A stretch of DNA of 64,000 nt from contig NC_049993.1 of NCBI RefSeq assembly GCF_000003815.2, forward strand, positions 3,951,460 through 4,015,459, read 5' to 3'. The notes under the pieces are model-generated. The model was not told where the DNA came from. It saw only the letters and a list, made by a program, of their open reading frames with translations, and made no database searches. Made by a program: the position numbers and the translations under genes. Shown piece by piece: positions 26,238 through 37,500 of this stretch; within the stretch, counting starts at the first letter, position 1, and each line of letters opens with the position of its first letter. The DNA comes from Branchiostoma floridae (Eukaryota; Chordata; Leptocardii; Amphioxiformes; Branchiostomatidae).

Positions 26238-28416
26238 CATCCTAGAATGTCGTCTATCCTAAAAGCGCTTTTAGGATAGAAGCGCTTTTAGGATAGACCG
26301 GCATCCAAAATGTGCTTCTATCCTAAAAGCGCTTCTGAGATATCCAGAACACGTCACAAGCGAGGAGCGCATTCTGGATATCCTGAAAGCGCTTCTATCG
26401 GAGCGCATTCAGGATAAGCCGACGTGTTTATCCAGAACGTTCACTTGTGGGAGGAGCTTATTGTCTTAGGAGGCGGAGACTATTTTGCATGTGATTTTTC
26501 GTAGTCAAAAGGCCGCCATCTTTGTTCTCCTCATGCGGTCACTTCCGGGTTTGATTGTGATAGAAGATCGCAAATACTTACACCAAATTAACGTAGTTTG
26601 CACAAACCAAATCATTTTGGGGGACTACGTGGGCCGGTCTAACCCTCACATAATCACGTGAAATCTAGGTTCAGCGGTTTCTTTATAACCTCCGGATTTC
26701 GGTCACGTAGATTACGGCAGGCTTCGCGAGGTTGAACTAAATTTGGAAACTTTGGTGTAAACAATCACTGGAAGTGACCGCTGCCATTTTCTCGCGACGT
26801 GTTGAATGCATGGACCCCACACACTGAGGTAGTATCGCTATCTCTGGTTCGATAGTTCGAAACAACCAGAAGCTGAAAGTCAGCAAACCATTGACAAAAG
26901 TCACCCTGCACGGGAGAAGACAGATGTCGGCCACCTTCGACAGGAGCGCATTCAGGATATCCAGAATGCGCTCCTTCGCTTGCGACGTGTTCTGGATATC
27001 CTAGAAGCGCTTTTAGGATAGAAACACATTTTGGATGCAGATCTATCCCAAATGTGCTTCTATCCCAAAAGCGCTTCTAGGATATCCAGAATGCGCTCCT
27101 TCGCTTGCGACGTGTTCTGGATATCCCAGAAGCGCTTTTAGGATAGAACTATTAGAAGCACATTTTATCCCAGACTGAGCGCTTTTTATAGGATAGACGA
27201 CAATCTGCTATTCTTGTTAGACGAACATCTGCTTCTATCCAAGAAGCGCTTTTGCGAATACAACCTGGGAACTGAATGGCTTGGGGACTTGATCAATGTG
27301 CAGCTGGACGTTTTCATTGACTGTTTTATGGTACATTTTGTAGTACTTTTTATGGTACATTTTGTAGTACATCTTGGGATACACTATTGAGAAGTACTTT
27401 CTGTGTTTTACTTGCACAATTAGATGGATACAAATCATATACATGTAGTTGCAATCAAAAGGACAAATTAGTGTTTAATCTGCATGGAATCAAGTTTCAA
27501 TATAAATTGGTAAATTTCCCATTATCTGTGTACACTGTATACTTATTGTATTCAGCAGTGAACAATTACCTCTGTGCATTAACTTGCAATAAAGATAACT
27601 TTTATTATAAGATTTGTCATATTTTCTTAGCCTAATAAATAGATTTATCCATGAAGGAGAAGTAAAAGTTACTATACAGTACGACAGGGCTTTGAGAAAT
27701 TTTATCACCAACTAAAAGGACTGTTGCAGATATATATCATCTCATCCAGTTCCTCCGTGCTTTTATTTCAGAAACAAGATGTCTTGGATGAATGACTGAG
27801 CCAATATCATTTCAAAAGTTTAATAAATCTTCAAAACAGTATGAAACTGTTTAGGTTAAATTAGATAGTTGAACATTTGTCAACAACACAGTGATGAAAA
27901 TAAAATTGTACAACATACTTTCAACATACCCGCAGCCCCTCCTGCGTCAAAGTTTAACTCGATCTAGTCTCCTCTGAAAATGCTCTGAAAATCAACACAA
28001 GGACACTCTTTCCAGATGAATGAGCATATTTTCTTCATGAAATCTAACTTGTGAAACATGTTACAATATATGATACCGATCATGTGTGTAAGAATATAAG
28101 CTCATGTGTGTAAGGATAAGCTCCTGACTGCACTTTTCATGTGCACGTTTCTGATTGACATCAAGAACTAAAAATGAAGTCAACATCTTTCATGTGTGGG
28201 TGACATTTTCCAAATATGGAAACCTGGGCGTAAACAATCACCGCTTGCGGTCCTGTCAATCACCATGATTGACGGCGACAAAGAAGCGCGTCTGGGATAT
28301 CCTGAATGCGCTCTCCCTTAGAGCGCTTTTGGGATAGAAGCACATTTAGGATGCAGGCCTATCCCAGGAGTGCTTCTATCCTAAAAGCGCTTTTGGGATA
28401 GAGCACATTTGGGATG
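26238..28416. mobile_element. 2.2 kb palindrome-rich (fold-back type) element inserted upstream of ZNF-A
   Basis: Unit B is continuous here (about 49,150-49,165), so this is an insertion in unit A. It begins CATCCTAGAATG and ends CACATTTGGGATG, which are imperfect inverted repeats. Both subterminal regions (26,250-27,250 and 28,290-28,416) are packed with CTAAAAGCGCTTTTAG palindromes and with GATATCCAGAATGCGCTCC/GGAGCGCATTCTGGATATCC in both orientations. No transposase was recognised, and the short minus-strand frame at 26,737-26,934 lacks a domain. No clean target duplication found. Likely a non-autonomous DNA transposon. Confidence 0.7.
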
Positions 28417-28681
28417 GTACACATGTGTGTGTCGTGGGACGCGTGCCTCGTGCATTTTTTGGCAACGCCTCAAGGCCGATGTCTTACAAACCATCTGGCA
28501 ATGGCAATGCGTTACCAGTTTCATTGAGTCTGATGTGGCTAGTTTTGTTTGATTTTACTATAGTTTAGGTTCATTTTAAATTATAGGCACTTTTACATAT
28601 CATTTAAAATATTTAGACAAACGTTTTACAGCAGCTTCATTGGAAGATGCATAATTTTCTTTATCTGTGACATAGTTGCAG

Positions 28682-28759
28682 GAAGTGGCAGGTCAAAGAA
28701 GAAGAAGAAGCTGAGTTGTGAACTCTCTGAAATTCTGCATTACCATTATCAAGCGTAAG
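28682..28759 (+). other. 5' untranslated exon of ZNF-A
   Basis: TTGCAG|GAAGTGGCAGG at the left and AAG|GTATGT at the right, conserved in unit B (49,463-49,543) with both splice sites intact. It contains no ATG. The upstream block 28,437-28,570 is also conserved with 49,165-49,300. It would be spliced to the coding exon beginning near 29,472. Confidence 0.5.
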
Positions 28760-29484
28760 GTATGTCTTTGAGTGCATCATTGTTATAATTATATGGTTCT
28801 TGGAATCATAAGGACTCTTATGACTATTATGGAGAATTGTAACATCAGGCTTCCAAACTTTTTTTTTTACTTCTTTTCATCAGTGGGCAACCTCAGCTAG
28901 GTTGTGCATGAACAGTTCACGGTGCAGCCAGTCCAATTGTTAAAGGATAGTTAAGTTAAAGTGAGTTGAAAGAATGTGTTGATGGTTTATGGAAATTCAA
29001 ACAAGAAGCCTTCTTTGCTTGGATAGGACTTCTAGACTTGGAACATATGTGATATGGTTGAACATATGCGATTTGTTTGGAGATCATCAATGTTATAGAA
29101 AGGGTTCTCTCTGTACATAATTAGACATGTCATTACATGTATTTATATGTTGTTGGTAAATAGTAATCCATCATACATTGTATTGAAATAGTATTCAATT
29201 TGTTTTCTTTTTCTTTGTTATGGTTGTACTATGAATAAAATAAAAAAAGATTAACGATGGGATGTCAACATAATTTTCGAAAATCTGCCAATCATCAACA
29301 TATTCATAATTATAACGTTTGACTTACACATGTATTCTGGTAGCATTGTGTGCACATAAGAAAGAGAAACTTTTTTATTGTTATTTCGTGATAGATATTG
29401 TCGTCAATAGACGGAAGTAAAAGCTCTAGGATAAGTTTATCTACAACGTACAAATCTTTGTTTCCCAGCAGATAAAATCAGAAG

Positions 29485-30249
29485 ATGGAAGATACCAGCT
29501 GCAGCTCTGGACAACAGATAACAAAGCACACTGGTGGTAAAGCCTACATGTGTGGGGAGTGTGGGTACAGGACAGCTCACAACTCAACCTTTTCCAGACA
29601 CATGAGAACGCACACAGGAGAAAAAACCTTCAAGTGTGACCAGTGTGAATATTCTGCAGCACAGAAATCTGTTTTGGACTATCATTTAGCCAAACACACT
29701 GGAGAGAAACCCTACATGTGTGGGGAGTGTGGGTACAGGGCAGCTAGAAAGTTTACCTTATCCCAGCACATGAGAATTCACACAGGAGAAAAGCCCTACA
29801 AGTGTGAGCTGTGTGACTATTCTGCTGTGAATAAATGTACTTTGCACTACCATCTAAAAGCTAAACACACTGGAGAGAAACCCTACATGTGTGGGGAGTG
29901 TGGGTACAGGACAGCTCACAAGCCAAACTTATCGAAGCACATAAAAACGCATACAGGTGAAAAACCCTTCAAATGTGACCAGTGTGACTATTCTGCTGTG
30001 AGTAAATCCAACTTAGACGACCATCTAAAAGCAAAACACACTACAGTAAAACCTTACATGTGCGGTATCTGTGGATACAGGGCAGCTATAAAGTCTCGCC
30101 TTATTCAGCACATGAGAATCCACACCCGGGAAAAACCCTACAAGTGTGACCAGTGTGACTTCTCTGCAGCACGGAAATCCAGTCTGAACCGTCACTGCCA
30201 AGCTAAACACAGCGTAGAAAACCTACAAATGCCGGTACAAGAAAGCTAG
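29485..30249 (+). CDS. C2H2 zinc finger protein, 8 fingers (ZNF-A)
   Basis: 254 aa from ATG 29,485, just after an acceptor (CCCAGCAG, exon start about 29,472). Eight intact C-x2-C-x12-H-x(3-4)-H fingers with TGEKPY-type linkers. CGYRTA and CDYSA types alternate, and fingers 4, 6 and 8 have the longer HxxxxH spacing (HLKAKH, HCQAKH). Predicted nuclear DNA-binding protein; no effector domain is visible beyond a short MEDTSCSSG start. It lies 1.3 kb from and convergent with RTK-A. Its duplicate is at 50,297-51,247. The best polyadenylation signal is AATAAA at 30,408-30,413. Ortholog not recognised. Confidence 0.9.
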   Translation: MEDTSCSSGQQITKHTGGKAYMCGECGYRTAHNSTFSRHMRTHTGEKTFKCDQCEYSAAQKSVLDYHLAKHTGEKPYMCGECGYRAARKFTLSQHMRIHTGEKPYKCELCDYSAVNKCTLHYHLKAKHTGEKPYMCGECGYRTAHKPNLSKHIKTHTGEKPFKCDQCDYSAVSKSNLDDHLKAKHTTVKPYMCGICGYRAAIKSRLIQHMRIHTREKPYKCDQCDFSAARKSSLNRHCQAKHSVENLQMPVQES

Positions 30250-31586
30250 AATTCTGTTATTTCTCAACATACGAGAAACACAGAAAACCCATCCAGAAAA
30301 ACTCACCATTAGTGTGTCGTGAAACAGCAAGTGTGGCACTTACATCCATTCTATTCTAAAGAGATGTAAGTCTGAGATACAGTTGGCAAAATGTACATGT
30401 GAACGGAAATAAAAGGAGAGTAAATAGTGCCCACTTGTACGTACCAGTATAAGGTACCGATGAAGAAAAAGCTTCATCTTTAACGATCTCGATGGGAACT
30501 GTTAATCATTACTGTTGAGAATGTTTCTTGTTTAAACCTGACACTTTTGTTATTAACATATAAGTTTTATTGTTCATTTGTTTGGATGATGATAATAATA
30601 ATAATAAGAAGAACTAACATTTTACATCACACAAATATTGAGTCCATTAGACAATTTATCACTCGTTGCGTAGTACAAGGTAGATGTTCAGGCCTAGCCT
30701 TGTTCTCGTTTACACCTGAACTTTTTTGTTAATTATATTTCTCTCAAGGAAAAATCTTGTTTTTGCTGGTGTGTTCTTTTTCTTCTTCTTTCTTTACATG
30801 GTACGTAGGTAGGTCGATTGGAGATGAATACATAAATTATGAATACATAAATTATGTTAATTAGCTCTAAATTTGCATTATGATGTCATCCATATAATCA
30901 AATTAACACGACCTTACGTTACATGCTACGTGCGTCATATTGGAGGTGAAGGTACCTATAGGAAAATGCATACAACTGAATGTGCGCTATGCTAATGGGT
31001 GGCTCATTTTACATAGTTCATTAATTTCTTTGCGGTCAAAGATACGGATCCCCTTTTGGAGATATAGATTGCTTTAGGCAAGGTGAATACAGTCTCATGC
31101 TAAGGAGAATCTGATTTGCATAGTTATCTAAAATCAATCTAGAATTATCAAAATGCATCACAAAGATTTGAAAATATAAAAAGATATTCACATGGAACAA
31201 CATAGGTGACCTCTATACCAAGAACAATATATCCAACCATAATCAAAATATTATTACATTGTACAGTAAAAGACTGACCTAAAGGTCCTATTTCACTGAG
31301 CGGAGGTACTGTTGAGATAATGTCCAGGTACATTAGAGTTTATTCACCGTACATTATTCACCAATGTAACATTTGAATGGATGGAAAGATGGGTGGATGG
31401 AACTGCCCCTCTATTGCTATAGAGCTTAAAGGCTATCCTTCTCATAATGAAACAAGAAACAAACAAATGTTATCTTTAAAACTATCCTTCTCATAATGAA
31501 ATATGAAACAAACAAACTAATGTTATATTTAAAAAAAGGTCCGACGGCAGAGATCATGAAGCCTTCCAAGGCAAGATCCTAGTAAG
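30250..31586. other. Convergent spacer between ZNF-A and RTK-A
   Basis: Ordered similarity to 51,248-53,340 shows it belongs to the duplicated unit. A minus-strand AATAAA (plus 31,339-31,344) lies about 245 bp beyond the RTK-A stop and is a plausible polyadenylation signal. A 15-bp direct repeat (GAATACATAAATTAT) sits near 30,825-30,853. No gene seen. Confidence 0.5.
30408..30413 (+). terminator. Polyadenylation signal of ZNF-A
   Basis: AATAAA 159 bp after the stop codon, inside sequence partly conserved with unit B downstream of 51,247. Confidence 0.4.
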
Positions 31587-34500
31587 TTAGTATTTTTCGC
31601 CATGGGTGGTTTGCAGACTAGTATAGGTGTTCTCATCCAGACTCGCCAGGTCAATGTAGTCCTGAGAAAGTGATACAAATGGCAAAATGTCAGTCACATG
31701 AAAGATGCTAGCACTCCACTTAATATTAGATGATGACTGGTTGCAGTCAATCATTCTGTGCTACTGATCATATAACGACTGATATTACCACAGTTAATGT
31801 AAAATACAAATTTTAAACCATTTTATAAAAAAAATTCTTATAGACGGTTATATACTGCAATTGTACTGCATATGGATGACACTCTGGACTCACGTGTTCT
31901 GCCTCCATCAGTGTATCCAGACTTTGCTGGATCTTGCGGAACTCTGGTCTCCGGGCAGGGTCAGCATTCCAACAGTTGAGCATCAGGGTGTAGCTAGTAC
32001 ACAAATGTCATCGAGTAAGAATTCTCATACCGAGACTTACTAGAAAACAAGGATTTCTGGCGTTGTTGTACTTTGTGCAAGCAAGTGTTGTTCTTTGTAC
32101 TGTTCAGTTCGTCTTACTATTATGAGCGATGCGTTACAAAAGTGGTCTTGAAAAGTATCTTGTTTCACGAACTCTCAACAACATTAGTCATTATTAGAGG
32201 AAGCCGAATGCTTCAAGCATTTAATTCTCTTTTACGACCACGATGATATCCTTACATGGCCATTTTTGTTTTAGCATAAGAAGGAAGACATTTTGACTCA
32301 CAGTTCTTCATCGCAGTGGTGCGGTTTGCCCATCCTGTATCCCTGCTGCACTCCGTCCATCACTTCACGTTTGGACATACCGGGGTACGGAGTCGCACCT
32401 AAGCAGAATACATGATAGGCATTATAAATCTCGTTTTTTTACGAACGTTTATGAAATCATAGACAAGAGAACTTATCATCATCACAAACATCAAAAAAGT
32501 TCAAGTAATTTTGATAAGATTGTTATGGTTACAATGTTTTAGATGGGCGTATGCAGTCACGCTAGTGGTTAAGATATGATTGTAGTTATGATTGGTTGTT
32601 TTCTATGAGAATCATTAAAAAAAGATTGAAATATTTAACGGAACGGAATGAAAAAGAATGTACCAAGGTGCGAAAGGAACGAAGTGAAATATGAAGCAAA
32701 CTGAAAAAGAAACGATGTAAATATAAGAAAACGTATCGACTGTCCAAAGCTGTCGGTAACAAATGCGGATCGTGAGAGAATAATTCAGCCGCGCAAACAC
32801 AGCAACGTTTTAAAATTTTTATCCTGCCTCATTTGAGGTAAAATTCTGAAACGAAAACACGTTATATCCATTCAACATTCACTCCTTCATTGTAATCCTT
32901 CCACATTACCGGTTCCTTAGGACCCCACAGATTTTACTTCATTTTGCTGTATAATTCTCTCCATCTTTTCTATTTCGTGCTTGCTGTACACCAGTGTCAC
33001 GCACAAAATATATGAACCCACCCAAAGTGACGATCTCCCAGAGCAGCACTCCGAAAGCCCAGACGTCAGTCTTGGTGGTGTACTTCCGATGGAATAGCGA
33101 CTCGAGGGCCATCCAGCGGATAGGCAGGCGGGTCTGTGCGGGACAGATGGTTGTATACTAGAGTACGATATTTGCATACTATTCACCAACGGCAATGATT
33201 ACAGAGTTATAGACAACATATTCATGCCTGTACTCCCTCTGCAGCACCTGCGGCCGTTTCTGTGCTTGCAGAATAGGATTTCACTCCCACATGAGGAGAC
33301 ATCTCAGGAATTGACTGTTCGTCTACTCATCCGTCGACATGGACAGAAGAATCCATCATCGTCACTGTCATACGATATTGTGATTTATTGAGATTGCAAA
33401 CGATACAATACACGTGGGACACAGGCAGCGGTATGCTGGTGTCGTGGCCCACACATGAATACATACGATAACAGATGCTGATCTGCTGGTTAAATACAGA
33501 CAGGTACCTACTGCACTGCAGATAATATAAAATCCTTGGCTGTCCGTTTTTCGTAACTACAGTACCAGTTATTCTCTGGATGTAATTAATGCATAAACAC
33601 CTTGGTAGTGCTCTCGTACTCATCCCCCTCTCGCGAGAAGCCAAAGTCTGACACCTTACAGGTCCGGTCTGCAGTAACTAGCACGTTCCGGGTTGCAAGG
33701 TCACGATGGATGATCTAATATTGTGAAAATTTAAAATCAAAACAAATAATAACTAGAACGAAATGTCACTTCATCTGTATGGTAAGTGTCTTCTGATCCA
33801 GTCAAGGAAAAAAAACAGTAAAAACTGATTTCATGTCGCCAAGTTGGCTTTAATCGTTTATCGTGCCATCTTATCTCTGGAACCTTAGTGGGACAACGTA
33901 ACAAAGAAGTCGATATCACCAGCCGTCGTTGTTTAGATTCAGATTCAGGCTTTGATACAGCCAATGTAATCAAAGTAAGTTACTTCTACGAGGTTTCCAC
34001 TCACTTTCTTTGCTGCCAGAAAACTCATCCCCTTGGCTACGTCCCAGGCAAACTTGGTGAGGTCACGTGAGGAGAGAGACTTGCTCCCGCCGTGCAGGTT
34101 CCCGTATGGTTGGTGAGTGCGGCTGGTACGGAGGTTGGACAGGAGACTGCCTCCAGACACGAACTCCAGCAGGAGATACAACGGCTCTAGAAAAGGTATC
34201 AATACATATAAATGAATATAACATAGCCTGTTAAACGTCCCTGAGAGGGTTTGGAATGATATCTGCGATATTTTTTTAATCATATTGAATGATATTTAAT
34301 CCAAATAGTTCTAAGTTTAAGAAAAATATAGTATTTGGATCTATCTGATTCCTTTAAGCTTTTGAAAACGTTTAAAAAGTGACCGGACCAAGTTTCTTTA
34401 TTTGATAATTTTGTAATCTATGTGACTATGTCACTTTACGAAGTATTTTTTTACCAATATTTGAAACAATTTGTTTTATTTGCTCATAAAAGCCGCATAT

Positions 34501-37500
34501 CGCCCGCCTCTACATATTTTATCAATGACTTTCTGCTTGTTAGGCAGTCCTGACTTTATGCCTTATTATCATATAGCCAGGCGCCGCGGACCAATCAGAA
34601 GGCCCCGTTCCACGTTGGTTATGACGCCGTAACACTTAGATTCCGGCCAGGCCGGTGTGTATCCTCCTTCTGATTGGTCAGAATGAATCGACACCGTGAC
34701 TGGAGGCGATTTAGATCGGCCTGCGTACCAGGGAGAAAGCAATTGAACACCGGTGCTGGCACTGGTGCCGGTGTCGATTCATTCTGACCAACCAGCCTGA
34801 GCGATACACACAAGATATGCAGGGTTTGGCCAATCAAAAGGAGCGAAACATATGCCAGAGCAGAGGGAATAAGCACAAACTGTAAGGAGGGAGTAGTTAA
34901 CATTGAGAATGAGTTTTGTTGTTCTAAAAAGCGAAAGACTGCAATGTTTTGAATATTTTCTGTGGAAATTTTGGTTTCAAACTGCATTCTGTAAACAAAT
35001 GTATGTACCAAGGAACAGATGTGAACTTTCAGAAATTCGACAAAGAAATTGACGCGTATAGTACCAAGGGATCTATGCGTCATACAGTAGTTTGCAAGTT
35101 TGGGTAGGCTATATGATAATAACGTTAATAACCCGCCTGTTCCTAGGTGTACATGGTGTCATATCGACTGGTCCTTTGCTATAACCACCTCATAAAACCA
35201 CCGAGTGAGCCAAGCGAACGAGGTGGTTTTATTCGGTGGTTATAGCAAAGGACCAGGCGTTATGACACCATATACACCTCGGGGCGGGTCATTAACCCTT
35301 AATTACAGGTGTACAAATAAACCAAAGAGTCAAGGATTTGTTTTTATCAAATACATGCAGCTTGCTTTTTCTTACAACTACGATGTGCAGTTTGTTTCTT
35401 AAATGAGGGCAGAAGACTAACCTGTTTCCGTGCAACGTCCAAGAAATGAAACAACGTTAGGATGAGTCCCAAGGAGCTTCAGTATTGACAGCTCCTTGAA
35501 AAACGCAGTCAAAGCCGCGGGACTTGTCATACCTAGTAAGCAATAAGAAATCATTTGCATAAATGAACTGTTATCGCTCAATGGCATTGGGATATTCATG
35601 TGTAGAAATTGAATATTTCACACATAAATTGAATATATCACACATCTTATGTATTTGTTGTGCTTTGTAAAGTCCGAGAGTGCTAGCTTCAACACAACAT
35701 AATTAAGAACTAAATTATTTTTTTTTTAGATTAGAATTCCTTTATATTTAGTATTCCAAGCACCTTTCAACTCCTTCACTGCCACAGTAGTTACACCAGT
35801 GTTGCCTGATATTTTCCAGGCCTCGGCTCTATAGACAGTCCCAAATTCTCCTTGGCCAATTTCCTCGTTGATGTCCAGCTGACTTCGCGGGAATTCAGAT
35901 GGCAACTTCAAATCCTCATAGGTTACTTCTGGTGCTCTCTGTATCAAAAGAAAGGTTTCTCGACTCGTCTTGTTAGTGTATAAACAAGCGTTAAAAATAT
36001 ATAACGAATACGCATTGCAAAATATGGAAACATGTAGGAAAGCCGTAGGAAAGCATGTTTCGTTAAAAAGAAGCTTGTTAAGAGTTGAAGAAAAAATGTC
36101 ATACTTCGTTCTCACTGCGTGCCGTCAGCCCCTGGTACGTGTGATTAGACTGTTTAAAAAAAAAACAGAAAATATTATAAGTACATTGGTATTCTTTACT
36201 AGAAGCCTGGAAAACATTTACTGTAAGCAAATTTGATAGACCAATGCTGAAATATATCACATGTACAATGCATAACATCATATACAGAGTAAGGTCGAAT
36301 ACATAAGCTTTTATGTTGCATGTTATTAAATTTTATAACTACTTTGCACATTTATTTGCTTTACTTACTGTGCGCCTATGAGATATCTGCAAACTTTGGT
36401 ACTCGTCTTCCGTATCATGGCGCTAGAAGAAAGTCGTAAACAATCGTGTTCAATTCTTTAGGTTATAAATTGAGAAAAAAAAATCTTTGTTCAGCTGGTA
36501 AATGTTGCATATCAACAGTTGTATTATTTCAAGAAGAAAGCATGAAAAGATGCAAATGATAAGACGAAGTGGTGGCGAGCTTGTATTGAACATATATTAA
36601 AGATAGTTGAAGAATGGAAAGATAAAATATTTGACAAGACCATTTGTAAATGCATCTGGTAAGTGAATATACTAAGAAATACATGAATGTTTGCCATTTT
36701 CGTGTGAACTCAAACAACATTCCAGCAGAAAACAAAGCAAAAAAATTACCTATGTAACTAAAAGCTTTTTATTTCTGATAAATAATCTGCGGATGACATA
36801 AATTTACAAGTAGTTATAAGGACCATATAAAGGTGGGCATTTGCAGAAAAAAAATACAGAAGTTATGAACTGCTCACCACATTCTCCAGCTCCATGTTGC
36901 TTGAGTGGTTTCCCTCGTGTTTTTCTGAAATAGCGATCATCGATATGTACTTATTCAGACATAAAGTTTGACGATATGTACGTGCTTTAATCTATATAAT
37001 ATCTTAAGTTTAGAAATTATTTTACACTTACCATTGGCTGCCCTCTTTCTCCTAACGAACACCACTGCAACTGTGACGATAGCCAAGAGGACCACGGCAC
37101 ATATTGTTGCTGCTATAATGATGGTGTTGGTGTCATTTCCACCTATAGTAATGGACCAACGAAAAATCTCTCTCACAAATCATGTTTCCTATTGATTTCA
37201 AAACAAATTTTGAGCAATATCAGAAATGGTATTAAAAGTAACGTTTTTAAGTAAGCTACTAAGTAAAATGTATATTACTATGATCGGGGCATTGGGTTTT
37301 TTAATGCGTTTTATGCCTGGATTTTTTAGTGCCTTTAATATCATTTATTGATTAGATCTTTCAAACAGAAAGAAATTCAAGCATTATGGAAATAGATGCT
37401 GCCTGTTTTGTTATACATTGTTGCTGGCTATACAGCAAAAATATCGAAAATTTGTATGCCTTGTAAGTGTATGTTTGTTAAAAGGTGAACATGTACCTTC

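Larger units (their letters stand above)
31587..36924 (-). other. RTK-A cytoplasmic exons 17-27
   Basis: Exons: 36,878-36,924, 36,369-36,422 (EYQSL), 36,105-36,149 (TYQGL), 35,764-35,938 (TYEDL, glycine loop, VAVK), 35,422-35,532 (alpha-C Glu in FFKEL), 34,005-34,186 (hinge, short kinase insert rich in Ser/Gly), 33,601-33,714 ([11 protein letters not shown], single activation-loop Tyr in DEYES), 33,022-33,133 (WMALES, DVWAFG), 32,302-32,398 (TPYPGMS), 31,894-31,993 ([12 protein letters not shown]) and 31,587-31,661 (tail). The 45-nt and 54-nt exons are phase 0-0 and could be skipped without frame loss. Catalytic Lys, Glu, Asp (HRD) and Asp (DFG) are all present. Confidence 0.88.

Noticed and set aside
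30025-30210. Similar minus-strand frames opposite ZNF-A and ZNF-B (also 51,011-51,196)
   Set aside because: Their similarity only reflects duplication of the sense strand.
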